From Actinomucor elegans (Eukaryota > Mucoromycota > Mucoromycetes > Mucorales > Mucoraceae): a DNA stretch of 64,000 nt. The notes below the pieces were generated by a model, which did not search any database, was not told where the DNA came from, and worked only from the letters and a program-made list of their open reading frames with translations. Each line of letters begins with the position of its first letter. Position 1 is the stretch's first letter. Location: assembly GCA_026027325.1 (NCBI GenBank), contig JAMSLZ010000001.1, positions 1,550,001 through 1,614,000 of the forward strand, written 5' to 3'. The position numbers and the translations under genes are program-made. This document shows positions 1 to 12,156 of this stretch, piece by piece.

Positions 1-2885
1 CATCAAATGGAACAAAAGAAAGCCAAAGACGGCAAGATGGTCATTACTGACAAACAAGAACTGATATTTCGCCAAGTAAGCAATTATCTGCTCAGCGGAC
101 ATACTGGTAAAGGCACTACTATTCACTTTGAAATGCCTTTCAAAGCACGCGACAAAAAATTTATCGACAAACTCGCCAGAGACCTGAACATGTCCTGTCA
201 TTTGGATTACGATGAAACCGACAAATCAACTTACGCGGAACTTGCCTTTGATTCAGATGATGATTTCGACGACGAAGAAGAAGCAGAGTCTGAACCATCA
301 GAAATTGATGAAGAAGCCATTGCTGCACGCGATCGTGTTTTGAAAAAGTATCAAGAGGCCCAAATTATCCCCGATGCCTTGTCCAAAGAAGACATTGCTC
401 GTGAAGAAAAGGAAAAGTTTGAGGCTGGTTTGAAACAATGGAAGGCTGATTATTACAAAGAAAAGATGGACATTGACATTGATAATCAACAGCAAATGGA
501 TGGTCTTGTTGGCGCCTATATCGTTGGTATTCAATGGGTGCTCAAATATTACTACGAAGGTGTTGCTTCTTGGGGCTGGTTCTATCCTTATCATTATGCC
601 CCCAAGATCTCTGATCTCAAGAATGTAGTTCGCTTCCAAGACCATGAATTTACTATTGGTCAGCCCTTTAAACCTTTTGAACAGTTGATGGGTGTATTGC
701 CCAGTTTGAGTAAGAAGTTATTGCCTGCTGCCTATCGTGACTTGATGACGGACATTGCTTCCCCCATCATTGACTTTTACCCTCGCAACTTTGATTTGGA
801 TATGAATGGGAAAAAACAGGATTGGGAAGCTATCGTTAAGATTCCTTTCATTGACGAAAAGCGTCTTTTGGAAGCGATGAAGAACCGAGAACAACGCTTA
901 ACTAAAGAAGAAGCTTCCATGACGCGCCTTGGCACTAGTTACAAGTTTGTCTATGATACAGAGTTGGCCAAGAAGGATCCTGAAGAGTGGCCCGTGTACC
1001 CTAGTCCTTTGCCTGGCGTGTTCCCTGATATTCATCATTGCCTTGTGCGTGAAGATGTTTACAAGTTACCAAGCTTGACTGAAAAAGACTTGAAGTTCAG
1101 AAAAGGACTCTTGCCTGGTGCAAAGGTTGGCCAAAATGCTTTAGCTGGCTTCCCTTCTCTTCAAACCATTCCTTATACTTATGAAATCAAGCACCATGGT
1201 GTCCATGTTTTCCAACAAGACAGTCGTAATGAATCCGTCATTATCTCTATCAAAAACAAGTATCGCAATGCTGATATTGAAGAGATTGCCAAACTTTTCC
1301 TTTACAGAAGCATCTACGTGCAATATCCTTATTTGAAAGAAGCAGTGGTGATTGGTGTTTCTAACGCTGAGAAGAAGTATTATGTCAATTACAAGAACGG
1401 TAAAAAGCAGATCCTCGAACATTTCTGGGACGATAAAGAAAGAGAAAACTGGGAATCACGTATGGGTCGCGCTGAATATTTGCCCAGCAAGCGTTTTGGT
1501 TTAGTTATTGGTGATATTGAAGTGGGCTTCCATGTCTGTGTATTGAACGGCATGCATCAAACTGAAGACGGTGCTCTAGTCAAAGAGTTTGTCAATCCTA
1601 GTTTGGAGGACTTAGTGCCTATTCAATTGGTAGTTATCAAGGTGGCTAATCCTGATCCTCGGTACATCGAAAAACCTGCTCCTCCTATTGAAGAAAGTTT
1701 CCCTGTCCAATCCAACGTTTTCTTTTTAGGCAGCAAGTTCTTGGGTGCTCAAGCAACCGTAGTTGGCCACAGTAATGGCAATGTCGATATTGAAATGACC
1801 GTTCCTGTCGAGGAAGGCTATCAAATGGAACCCGAGTTTGGCCATGAAATTGCTCGTGAGCAAGAAAACGATATCCAATACAGTTCAGGTTCTGATATTG
1901 CTCGTGAAATTGGTATCTCCCCTCTGGCTCTTTCCAAATTAACTTCTGCCTTGACTGTAAATGATAAATCATCTCAAAAAATCAATGTAGGGTTGAACTT
2001 GAAGTTTGAAAGCAGAAGTGAAAAGGTCTTAGGCTATACTCGCAAGCATCCTCATGGTTACTGGGAGTATTCTAATGCTGCTGTTGCTTTGATCCGCGAA
2101 TACTGCGAAAAGTTCCCTGAGTTTGTGCAATTGCTCAAATCCCAAAGAGGCGGTGGTATGTTGAGTACCGCTGACTTTGGTTGGACTACCGAAGGCTCTA
2201 AAGCCCTTCGCAAGATGAAGGATTGGATTAACAGCAAAAAGATTGATACTCTCACAAGAGCTAGTTTAGATACTGAAGAGTTGGTTGATTCTTATTGCCA
2301 TCAGATTGAAAAGTGCGCCATCAAATATCACGAAGCGTATGAGGATTTAGACTTTAAGAAGGTTGTTATTCGTGGTGTACCTCGCAAGGTTTTATTAAGA
2401 CCTTCTGATGCTGCAGTACGTCTCAACTACCAAACCTTTTCTTTGGGCGACCGTGTCATTTATGTTTGCGATACCGGTTCTGTGCCTCTTGGAAATAAGG
2501 GTACTGTTGTTGGTGTTCAGGAAAAGGTCGTGGACGTCGTATTTGACACCACTTTTATGAGCGGATCCACTCTTGGTGGAAGGTAAGATGCAGATGGGTG
2601 GAAATTGAACCTTACTTATATCTAATATTGACATATAGATGTTCCGAATACCGTGGAACCACGCTTCCATACTGGAATTTGATCAATATCAGTAATCCTT
2701 CACATCAAAACACCTCAAAGAAAGAAACTAATAATTCAACCTCCACGCGTAACTCTCAAAACAACCAAAACAATAACAATCAGAATGAGAATTCTCGTGG
2801 TGGACGTGGTGGCCGTGGTGGCCGTGGCGGAAGAGGACGTGGACGTGGCGGTAGAGGAAGAGGCAATAATAATGGTTTGCTCTAA
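1..2885 (+). CDS. XRN1: 5'-3' exoribonuclease XRN1, C-terminal part (5' truncated by window edge)
   Basis: Cytoplasmic 5'-3' exonuclease that degrades decapped mRNA. The reading frame is open from base 1, with two codons before the first ATG at 7, so the catalytic N-terminus lies outside the window. Exons are 1-2582 and 2639-2885, with a 56 bp intron; splicing joins ..LGGR to CSEYRGTTLPYW. Visible landmarks are an acidic stretch (about residues 82-100), the XRN core signature IVGIQWVLKYYYEGVASWGW followed by YPYHYAPKISD (about 172-205), and IPFIDEKRLLEAM (about 280), then the D1/SH3-like region that Xrn1 has and Xrn2/Rat1 lacks. The last exon encodes an Asn-rich linker and an RGG/RG tail, a likely RNA-binding and arginine-methylation segment. 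Assignment to XRN1 over RAT1 rests on this long C-terminal region. Confidence 0.93.
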
Positions 2886-3032
2886 AGCGCCTTTCTTCAT
2901 GTAGATTTATTTTTCTCAATTGTATATATTGTATCATGAAATCATTCTCTCTATAAGAAAGCAACTTGAAAAAGAAGACTATTAAATTTGATTGATAGAC
3001 TATATTATACACTCTACTAAATACTACCTTTT

Positions 3033-3035
<3 letters not shown>

Positions 3036-3065
<30 letters not shown>
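3036..3065. repeat. Poly(T) tract, 30 bp
   Basis: Uninterrupted run of T about 150 bp after the XRN1 stop codon. Such tracts are frequent in this AT-rich genome and may vary in length between reads. Confidence 0.9.
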
Positions 3066-3471
3066 CTATTCGTAACATCTTGATCCTCCTTTTTTTTCGA
3101 TTCATTGCATGCCTTATTCTAAATATGAATAAATCAGACGCCTATTACTAATAGTCTGACTGCGACCTGAGATATTTCCTTACTTTTTGCTGGCTGTTGG
3201 TAATATGACGTATTATGGCTCCGACAGGTTTTAATGCAACAAAACAAAACTGAAGTGTGATCTCGCTTTTCATAACAGAATATTGAGTTTTATAAAAGCA
3301 AAATGTGTATCCTGTTGGAGGATGTATCAAATAATGTAAAGATAACTTGAGACTTCTTTTAGTTTGTGAATTTATCTTGGATAGAAACTGTTTGTCCCAT
3401 CTCTTTGAAATAAAGCCATTACTCTAATACTTTATACACAATAAAGTCTACAGAATATATATCTGCATATC

Positions 3472-3521
3472 ACAGTCGTTCCACTCTCAAAAAGCCTTCA
3501 ATTTGAGAGTGGGACAACTGT
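3472..3521. repeat. Long inverted repeat forming a 20-bp-stem hairpin
   Basis: ACAGTCGTTCCACTCTCAAA is followed by a 10-base spacer and then TTTGAGAGTGGGACAACTGT. The two arms are reverse complements except at two positions, which would be wobble-compatible pairs on one RNA strand. It sits in intergenic DNA between two convergent genes, well away from either stop codon. It could be a small-RNA precursor, a tiny MITE remnant or a chance palindrome. Confidence 0.75.
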
Positions 3522-3984
3522 ATTTAATACGTAATATCTACTTTGTTAATAGATTATGCATCAAAAAATTCATATTTAGTATATCTCTTGATTCCCAGTA
3601 AAATATCGCATCCTATTAACAATGATCAGAATAAGCCATTCGTTTCATTATATCATCTCCCTCCCAATTATAAGTTATGATACATCAATACAAAAAAAAG
3701 CTAGTATTTCCACTCTATGGATCTTTTTCTTACGCTAGTAGTATCATTTTTGTCTCTGATTTGCATTACGGGATAGTCATTGGACTATGCTATTGGGCTT
3801 CATCCTTCTCACAAGACGCCATATGTCGCCCAGAACCAACAGAGATCCCTCAGGTTGATGAATACACTACGCCAATTTTTAAGCCGTCATTTGCTAATAG
3901 TGCCCTTAATAGCATTTTTAAAACTGAAAGTAGGTTATAAATATTGAGATCCACCTGTGTTCAATCCAAGCCTGTTATAATATT

Positions 3985-3985
<1 letters not shown>

Positions 3986-4016
<31 letters not shown>
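3986..4016. repeat. Poly(A) tract, 31 bp
   Basis: Uninterrupted run of A in the XRN1/glucosidase I intergenic region. Confidence 0.9.
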
Positions 4017-4017
<1 letters not shown>

Positions 4018-4270
4018 GTTGGTACCTAGATCTGTCACTTTTCAACATGTACTTGTATCTTGAATTTTTTACTTTACAGATTATTTTTGATAAGCTTGAT
4101 TTGTTGCTAACCAAGCCAGTAATCCTCAACCGTCTTAATATTGCATATTCTATTAAAATGTAGTAGGAGCAGTCTATATTAAACCATGCAACTAATAGAC
4201 TTGAATTGTAATCTGATGCAATACTATTTTATTCAAAAATCAAGTCTTTTTGGATAGTAATACGCTAGAC

Positions 4271-7200
4271 CTAATATTCCTCTGCCATAATAAGCAAAAC
4301 CAAACTTGTCCAACCTGTGAAAGGATGGCTTTTTAAACCCTGCCCATCAGCCTCAGCATATTGTTCCCATACATAGCCCGTTTTTTTGTAATTCTAAAAG
4401 ATATATAACACATTAATAACTCAAATAATGACAAGGCACATTGAGCAATAGCTTACCTTGTAAACATTGCGAATGATACTATCTCTTAGCTTGGTATAAA
4501 TCTTTTGAGCACGCGCTTGATAAGGTCCAGGAACATGCATATAATTCTAAATAAACATGAGATCTATGTTTGCAAAGCAGGCTTTATCTTTTGATGAGCA
4601 TCTTACCTTGTATAAACTTTGAAGGGTCAGGTAATTGATATTGATCCAAATGGGGCCACGCCAGTAATTTTCGCCAGTACCAAAGAAAGGATCAGAAGCA
4701 GACAATGAACGCAGACCAAACGGTGACCAGAGCTCCTTTTCGCTCTCAATAATATCCAAAAGAGCGCCTAACTTGGGAGAATCAGCAGGCAAGAGACCTA
4801 ATGTCATTGGGAAAAGCGTAAGATAGCCCTTGTGGCATACAAAAACAGGCTTATCATCCTTCAGTGCTTGATCACAGTACATGTTTTGTTCGTTGTTCCA
4901 ATGAAGGGCATCAAGGTTAATTAGTATATCCTTTTGCACCTTGCTATATTCGTTCATATCCTCAGTGTATTCTGGACCTAACTTGGCTGCAATTTCTTTT
5001 AATAAACCAGTTCCAAAAGCCATCCAAGAGTGAAGATCCAAATGAAGTTCGCCGACACTAGGTTCGCCACGAGGATAATCATCAAGACCTGAAGTTAAGG
5101 TGTGGTTAGCTGTACGTCCTCTCCAACGGAAAGCCTCGTTGTTTGGTGCTACACGTCCAAATCGATCTAGATGGCCATGCTGAGTAGCACGGAACCAAAG
5201 CCAATTTTTACGCAATTTGGGATAGATGCGCTTGAGCCATTGTTCGGCTAATGCATTGTTCTCCAAATGCAAGTTACGAAGCACTTCTGTATCTTCTAAA
5301 ATGCCCATTTTGATTTGACCACTGTCACCTGTATCGTTCAGAATAGATTTGTTTTCTCTGTATTGTTCTAGACGGTCAATATAACGTTTAATGGAAAGAT
5401 ACAAGGTGGGTGGGTTGGCAAAATGAGGAAACTGAGTCTGGAATTCAAGTGGTACTTTGCTACGAGCCTCTTCACCCAAGATTTGTTCACGCGCTACCCA
5501 GCCGTTTTTATCAATCATGGATGTCCAATGATCGATGATATCAAGACTAAGATCATTATCCCATTGTCCAATTAAAAGTTGATGAAATCCTTCGTCCCTA
5601 GTTGTTGAATAAAGGTTAACAAATAAACTAGTGTGATTTCTGGCAGATTTTAATTACCAGTAAAAACCGCGAGGGAAAAAAGATCGACTAGGCGTAGCTG
5701 TGAAGAGAGACTGAGGAGGAGATAATTCGGGACGTATAGGCTCTCCCTTAAAGTTTTCTTCGTCTTGCATAGGAGGGTGCGAGTGATCAATAACAGATGA
5801 CCCATGAAAGTAACCAATACCGCCGAGCATATTACTGAGCAAATATTGAGCAAATTCAATTTCGCCATTAGAAAATCCTTTCTCTTTCAAATGGAATGTC
5901 TTTTCAAATCTTGCATTAAACTCATTTTCTTTTTTAATAAGGCCAATGCCTAAAGATTCGCCTATCAAAGAAGACGTATGAGAACCTACTAGTATGATAT
6001 CATTCTTTCAACTTACTAGTGATAGGTTCATCAGAGCTTTGAGAACGGAAGAGAACGTCAAACTAGTAAAGCTTACTATGTTAATCATTTGTCACATTGT
6101 AATTTTTTTCTTCTGTACCTGAAACTCGCCCTTGAAAACCTTTTGGAACACGTAAAAGTTGGCTACTTCGTCTTTTTCTTCAGTCAAACTATTACTTAAA
6201 GTGAAATACTTGTATGGTTTGATCATGGCTTCTTCTTGATTCTCTGGGCCTTGGGTTAAGCGTTTTTGAGCGCCTAATATGATGTTTTCCATTACGATAT
6301 CTAAGCATTTGGGATTAATTGGCTTTTTTTCTCTATGTAAGTCTACAAGCAATACCTTTTGATCTCCAAATATTTCCTTCTGGAACTTCTGTACCCCACC
6401 ATTGTGTCAAACCAAGATTTTGGTTCAAATCTTCCTCGGGATGTGTGTTTAATGGACCTGCATGCTACAATTAGGTATTGATAAAGTGGAATCAAAGTAC
6501 AAACTTTACTGTCTATAATCTGTATCTCAAAATCTCCCAAATCAGGCGTATCACCTTCAAGCTTAATAGGTGACTCTAGGCCCTATTTTATATATAAGCA
6601 CTCTTCAACAGTATTACAGATCCACAGTATACATACCTTTCTAGAGATTTTACTCATAATATCAATTCCGCCAGCGCCTTCGATACCAATATAAAACATG
6701 ACAGATATCACCGGTTCCGCTGCTCAAACAGATATCAGCACATACACTATCTAAGACTTCCAGTAAATTACCTGTGTCACTCATTGGCGTGCCTCTAATA
6801 CGAACACCCCAATCACCCCCTTTTTTGCCGCCTGGCACCTTGATGAAATCCGTACTGAACTTGATATTTAAAGGCTTATCATTGATCTCTTGAGATGCAA
6901 ACTCTCTGCCATCATGCTTATGATATCCGTATCCTGCAATACCATCATTTTGATCGCATGCATGACGGACACCTATTCAAGCAAAAGAGGTTACTTTCAA
7001 AGACGTTTTTTCTTATGTTCCTCTGGATCATTACGTTGAAATCCTTGGAAATTGCTTGCATCAAACCACATTAAACCGGTCATGACAGACTCAGGTAGAC
7101 GAGGCCGTGTGCCAAAATAGAGATTAGGTCTATAAGTTCCCCACAAGAGCGAAGAATTGGAAGCGCCTGTAGTGAATGGTAAAACATCGGCGACTACGGT

Positions 7201-7308
7201 AGAAGCGAGTAATAAAATAGCAGAAACAGTCGATAAGGACATGTTCCAATTACGCTTTCTATCCGAAATCATCTTGTTAAAGTTTGAATTGAAAGAGCTG
7301 TAAAACAA
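4271..7308 (-). CDS. CWH41: Mannosyl-oligosaccharide glucosidase (processing alpha-glucosidase I, GH63)
   Basis: ER enzyme that removes the terminal alpha-1,2-glucose from the Glc3Man9GlcNAc2 N-glycan. I resolve 11 exons: 7035-7308, 6772-6972, 6637-6719, 6505-6582, 6356-6464, 6119-6300, 6017-6062, 5658-5985, 4607-5597, 4457-4546 and 4271-4393. They total 2505 nt (834 aa), close to yeast Cwh41. The N-terminus has one hydrophobic anchor ([17 protein letters not shown]) followed by [19 protein letters not shown], typical of a type II membrane protein with a lumenal N-terminal domain. The catalytic (alpha/alpha)6 domain carries [21 protein letters not shown], re-created across the exon junction at 5658/5597, and later [20 protein letters not shown]. 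The start at 7308 is the first ATG; an in-frame ATG at 7272 is equally possible. One intron (6465-6504) uses a weak GTTTGT donor. Confidence 0.94.
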
Positions 7309-7710
7309 ACTAATTTTCTTATTTCGACCAACGATATACCACTACATATTCGGCAGCACCGAAGGAGTTTAGAATTGACCAGGTATGTTTGTTTTACGGA
7401 AATCTTGACAAGACACTTTCGACATGAACGTTTTTATTGAGATAAGTTTGAGAATGTAAAGCTGTTAAAACATAGTTTGTTATGATATTTTACATGTAAA
7501 AATCTCTTTATTTGATGCACCAAACTGAGGCACTAAGCAATTGTATAAAAACTAGACGTATATCAATGTATTATTATGAGCTATAATATAATCTTTACGT
7601 CGTTCGATTCATACTGTTAAGATATAAAAATAATTTTAGTGTACCTCATTGATTCGCAAATTTGTATTATACAAAAGTCGCTTAAAAAGCAGCAATGATA
7701 GAGTCGTTTT
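7309..7710. other. Intergenic DNA between glucosidase I and a transposon relic
   Basis: About 400 bp containing the promoter side of glucosidase I. No gene or clear regulatory motif was recognised. Confidence 0.6.
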
Positions 7711-9307
7711 TAAAAAATTCCACCCCGCAACTTTTTGGCGTTTTTCAACGAAAACATTAAAAATTAGTGTGCTATCACTGCAATTTATTCCGAGTTAAAA
7801 AAAACCGTATTTAAACTCAGCTAGAGTCCATTTCTATGTCTTCATCAACTTCATCGAGGTCTACAGTATTATCTACATTATGGAGTTCATCTTGATAGGT
7901 TATGCACTGTAAGACGCTCTTTTTCCAAGCAGAGAGCAGCGATTTTTCTGGTACATTTTTTAATGAGCTTACCAACTTTTCTCTCAAAGTAGAAGCTGTC
8001 TCCTCAGGATCAGGATTATAGGCAATCGGATTTATCACCATTTCCCATACCCTCTCGATTGGCTGCACCTCTGGATGATATGGAGGAGTAAATAGTAATC
8101 TATGCTCATGAAGAGTATAAATATCGTATCTTGCGAATTGCGGCTTTGTTCGCAAATATTTTATAGCTTGCAAAAGTGTCTTTTTTGTAGGCACTTTACC
8201 TATTGCATCGCTGGAAGGCACCAAAAGATTATTTTGCAAAAACCAATTGATGATCTCGCTCTTAGTTGATGCAGCAGTCGGTACTGGATTTGTTCGACGT
8301 TTGTGATAAGATGCGCCGTCCATATGAATGATACAAGAGCCATAGGGTTGGAGTGCGTGACAGATAGTATCAAACAAACGCTCGAACTTCTCAGCATTAA
8401 AGTGTCCATGATAGTCAGTATATAGATTTTTGTTATCTTGGACAGGCCACACATTCACACTTTCTTGGATGATTTCTGCTTTTTGCCCGTGACCCTCTTT
8501 GAAGACAATGAAGGCGGCGAATATTACAAGTATCGGCTTTCTTCCGCTTCCATTTACAACACCCCGTGGCCTTACCCAGGTACGTCCTGTAGAATGATCT
8601 ATATGACAGTAAGGCTCGTCAATAAATAATTCAGGTTGATTGGGGTTGAATTTGTCGTTAATATTAGCCAAACGCTGGTTAACATAGAATTCTCTGTACA
8701 GCATGTTTGTAGGTGAATCATGAAGGATGCTTCTTCTAATACCCTTTTCATACTTGAAGCCTAAAATATGAATATCGCGTAAAAGTATATTGTATGAAAT
8801 CTTAATATGATAAGAGTCTTCTAGCATCTTCATCGTCCGTTTAACTGTATTGATTTTGCCACTTTCGTTGTTATAAAGAATGATTTCTTCTACGGCAGAA
8901 CTACATTCCGGATCAAGAGAACATCTTGGTCAACCAACAGATTTATATTCGGAAGCTTCCGCAGGGTGATTATACATATGAATGGCCTTTCTTGCAACAT
9001 GTTCAGGAACACCACAGACCTTCTAATGAAGGTCCCGTTTTTTAAGGTCGCGATATTTTCTGTCTTCAAATTTTGATTTCAAAAGAATACCATAAACATG
9101 AGTCAAAATCTTGTAAGCGTCATTTGACAAATGTGCATTTTTTGTTGTTTCAATGGGAGATTGCATTTTTTTTTAGCTGAATATGATTAATGAAATTAAT
9201 TAAGGTAAAAAAAAAAATACTAATGAAACTCAAGTAGTTAGATTTTTATCTCTTTTTTTTAAGGAGCAATGGCTTTTTTAGAATAATTTCGGGGAGATAA
9301 TTTTTGA
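7711..9307 (-). mobile_element. Degenerate IS630/Tc1-mariner-type DNA transposon (~1.6 kb)
   Basis: The unit surrounds a DDE transposase pseudogene. Candidate imperfect terminal inverted repeats are AAAAATTCCACCCCGCAACT beginning near 7713 and, on the opposite strand reading inward from 9307, AAAAATTATCTCCCCGAAAT. They align with single-base gaps. A TA dinucleotide lies next to the left end, as expected for this superfamily, but I could not fix the target-site duplication, so the boundaries are approximate. The element lies between glucosidase I and MRPL4 without disrupting either. Confidence 0.6.
7817..9166 (-). pseudogene. DDE superfamily transposase (IS630/mariner-like) with two in-frame stops
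   Basis: The full frame runs from ATG at 9166 to TGA at 7817 (449 codons). It is broken by TAG at 9025-9023 and TGA at 8932-8930, leaving an open 3' part of 338 codons. The N-terminal region is the DNA-binding helix-turn-helix part and reads sensibly across both stops. The catalytic part has the three acidic positions of a DDE_3-type domain: the first Asp in LFIDEPYCHIDH, the second in IIHMDGASYHKR, and the final Glu in PYHPEVQPIERVWE. An acidic tail (VDLDEVDEDIEMDSS) follows. The catalytic triad is intact but the N-terminus is interrupted, so the copy is very probably inactive on its own. Decay is light, suggesting fairly recent activity in the lineage. Confidence 0.88.
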
Positions 9308-10009
9308 AAGCGATTATATACCCCTTGATCGAAATTTTGCAAACACTTTGATCAAACAAATTTCACTTTAGAGGCATGGTTTTCAAGTGAAATACCTCTT
9401 TTTTTTTGTTCTTAAAACGCTTATATCTTTTTTGATACAAAAGGTTTGATTTCTCTTTGCAGAAAATCAATTCAGTAAAAAAGTATATAAATTGAGAATA
9501 GCCGAAATTTTTGATAGAAACTTGGAACATGATTCTGTGTCATTCGATGCAGAATTGCGTTATACAAAATTATCGTTAAAATACTTTAATCGATTTAAAC
9601 CATGCTTACTATATAATAGTCTCACTAAGGTTGTAGCCACTTTTTTTTAGGAGACACAGGGCTGCTTCTATTGTTTTAAGCCCTGCTGACCAATAACAAA
9701 ATCGAAAAAAAAAACAAATGTGAGCCGATGTATATCCCACAGGCACTGATAACCAAGTATCCAAAGAGCAGAGATTTATAGTTCTAATGGTAACATGGAT
9801 CTTTTTAATGTTGCTTGTTGTGATGCATTGACAGGTCAAAGTTCCCATATAAACCTTCCCTGTATATGCTTTTTAGTGCTCTCGACATTTCTTATTAACA
9901 TTACTATCGTCATATCATTTTCGTTTTTATTGTGTCTTGTTGTGATTCCGTTGTAAAAAAAAAAAAAATGAAAAAAAGGGCTCTATTGATACATTATTTA
10001 CTGTTTTGT
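9308..10009. other. Intergenic DNA downstream of mitoribosomal gene
   Basis: About 700 bp of AT-rich sequence. A short inverted repeat (ATTTCACTT near 9360 and AAGTGAAAT near 9387) is present. I see no coding sequence. Confidence 0.6.
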
Positions 10010-10557
10010 TTAGGATTGTTTAACTGCGTTGTTCATCAAGTGTTGCTCATATTCTCTTTGTCTTTCGTTCAATACAAACTTGATTCTAGCCATCGATTTT
10101 TGACACTATAAAAACAGTAAGTCATACATGCACTTGCAAGCTTTTTTCTTTTCTTTTAAAACATACCTTCTTCAAACGACCTTGATTAGTCCAGATTTGC
10201 TTTGGTAATTTTAAACGGGTTGCTTCTTGTCTTTGAGTAGCAAGTACATTACGTTCCTTTAACAAAACGTACCATAACTTGTGAAGATCATCAAAGGACT
10301 TTTGACGAAGCTCTTGTGCCTTCCAAGCACGGCCTACAATGACGTGTCAATTTGATTAAAGTGTCTCCCACATGCATACACACAATTGAAATCTTACCAG
10401 TCCAGTTTTGTTTCGGTAATGCTTCATTGTTTTCGAAAAATTGATATAATCCGGTGGGTTTCGAGTTAGTAGTTGAAGGCTCTGCTGATAGAGCAATTCG
10501 AGATGTACTGAAACTACGATGCGTAATAGCACGAGTGATTCTCTGCAGCATGGACAT
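10010..10557 (-). CDS. MRPL4: Mitochondrial large-subunit ribosomal protein uL29m (MRP-L47 family)
   Basis: Component of the mitochondrial 54S ribosomal subunit. Exons are 10398-10557, 10167-10333 and 10010-10105, giving 140 aa. The N-terminus ([20 protein letters not shown]) is an Arg/Ser-rich amphipathic presequence with an RSFSTSR processing-like site. The MRP-L47 signature follows: [20 protein letters not shown], then [20 protein letters not shown] and [17 protein letters not shown]. The C-terminal exon encodes the [14 protein letters not shown] helix. I chose ATG at 10557; a second Met two codons later is possible. The gene is transcribed in the same direction as the downstream glucosidase I and lies head-to-tail with the G-alpha gene at 10885. 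Confidence 0.92.
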
Positions 10558-10884
10558 GGTCAACTAGGCTTAAAAGAAGAAGAAACAAGAAGATTTTTCT
10601 CGCTCTGTCAAAAAAAAAGCCAAGGGCCCGGGGATCAAAGCCATTTGCGAGGGTGCGGTTATGTGACTTGCTTTATGCAGTTACCTATATAGCTGCATGG
10701 TAATTAAACGTACATGATAGGTAATGAAGATCTTGGTCACTGAGCATTCTTTTAAATGTTGGGGGGGAAACAAACGTGTATTTTACACGTTAATTCTTGT
10801 TTTTTTTTATATCAATTAAGAAGGAGAGTTATTAGAAAGAAGATATACATCATTAGGTTTATAGATAAAAAAGAGATGGCTTTT
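10558..10884. other. Short intergenic spacer
   Basis: 327 bp between the end of the G-alpha gene and the start of the mitoribosomal gene, so it must hold the MRPL4 promoter and the G-alpha 3' end. No defined element was recognised. Confidence 0.6.
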
Positions 10885-12156
10885 TTACAAAAGGCCACCA
10901 TCACGCAAGTTGTTTTGGATAATAATATCATTGACAGCAGTCATGACAAACTTAATTTGCTCTGTATCCGTAGCGCAAGTAAAATGAGTGTAGATTTGTT
11001 TAGAATCAGACTGATTCAGTGATACGAATCGGTTCAAGATATAATTGCTAGCGGCCTCGTAGGTCTCGGGTCCTATTGGATGATATTAGATCCCTGTGGG
11101 GCTAATTTGAACAATTCAATTCAATTTACCTTCAAAATCATTAAAGCTTTCTTTGAGTGGATGCTTTGATAGCTTTTCCTTGAAGATATCTATTTTGTTT
11201 AAGAAGAGGATAATAGAAGTCTTGATGAACCAACGGGAATTACAGATTGAATCAAAAAGAGTCAGTGCTTCTTGCATGCGATTCTATAGATAATCATTAG
11301 AGGTGATAATATAATATAAAAAAAGCAGCATCATGCATACCACTGTCTCATCTTCAATCAATACTTGATCGTACTCAGATATAGCAACCAAGAAAATGAT
11401 AGCCGTTACATTTTCAAAACAGTGGATCCATTTCTTGCGCTCTGATCTTTGGCCACCCACATCAAACATGCAGTATTTCAACTCACCAATGTCGAACGCG
11501 GTTTCTGTGATACCAGTTGTCTTGACTCGCGATCGAAGCACGTCTTGATCGGTAGGAACGTAATTGACATCACCAATACGATCAATCGAATCAAAATAAC
11601 TATTGATTGGAATAAGAAACAGTCATCACATTTAAGTATTAGACCTTACTATTTAGCAGAGTCATTCAATTGATATTCACGACTTCTGCCAAAGACATTC
11701 AAAAGGTTTTCATCTTTCCATAATGATTTTATAGCAGCAGTTACTTCTTCTGGCAGCGAATCATGTTCGATTTGAGGCGGCAGATCGAGAATGATGCTTG
11801 AGTGATGTTTGTTCTGCGTTAAAGTGTATGGTACACCCATGTTTTCCATTGCTTCTATTATGACGCGCATCGATTGCACTGTATTGGAAAAGATGATCTC
11901 TTTAAATGTTTCTCTTTCTTCACGAGAGTAGCCACCGTCGTGAATCAGCTTCATTTGCTTTAGAATAGTTGATTTGCCCGACTCACCAGCACCTAATGAC
12001 AGTCAGTATATACTGACAGATAAGCATTTCGTACTTACCTAGAAGCAGCATCTTTACTTCATTTCTCATATTCAGCTTGTGTTTACTGATTTCATTGTCA
12101 ATCTCTTCATTGCGGGCCTTTCCATCGTGGACCTCGTTCGACTGACAGCAACCCAT
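10885..12156 (-). CDS. Heterotrimeric G protein alpha subunit, intact (Gi-like fungal class)
   Basis: GTP-binding signalling subunit acting at the plasma membrane downstream of 7-TM receptors. Exons are 12039-12156, 11650-11992, 11341-11599, 11130-11283 and 10885-11072, totalling 1062 nt (353 aa), the standard G-alpha length. The N-terminus [20 protein letters not shown] has Gly2 for myristoylation and Cys3/Cys4 for palmitoylation. All G boxes are present: GAGESGKST (P-loop, about 40-48), RSRVKTTGI (switch I with catalytic Arg), [16 protein letters not shown] (switch II with Gln), LNKIDIF and TCATDT. The C-terminus is LRDGGLL, so the Cys at the fourth-last position of many Gi-type subunits is Gly here. 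The first intron splits the P-loop codon at Gly40. A paralogue lies at 55924-57347. Confidence 0.96.

Larger units (their letters stand above)
2886..4270. other. Intergenic region with long homopolymers and a hairpin
   Basis: This 1.4 kb lies between the convergent 3' ends of XRN1 and glucosidase I. It holds a 30-base T run (3036-3065), a 31-base A run (3986-4016) and a long inverted repeat (3472-3521). Short ORFs here have no recognisable content and I call no gene. Confidence 0.7.

Noticed and set aside
298..645. Antisense ORFs within XRN1
   Set aside because: Shadow frames of a well-supported coding sequence without family features.
6343..6540. Apparent extra ORF inside glucosidase I
   Set aside because: It reads through the introns; the phase-correct splice GATATCGTAATGG at 6300 gives the conserved WRSKDIVMENI sequence instead.
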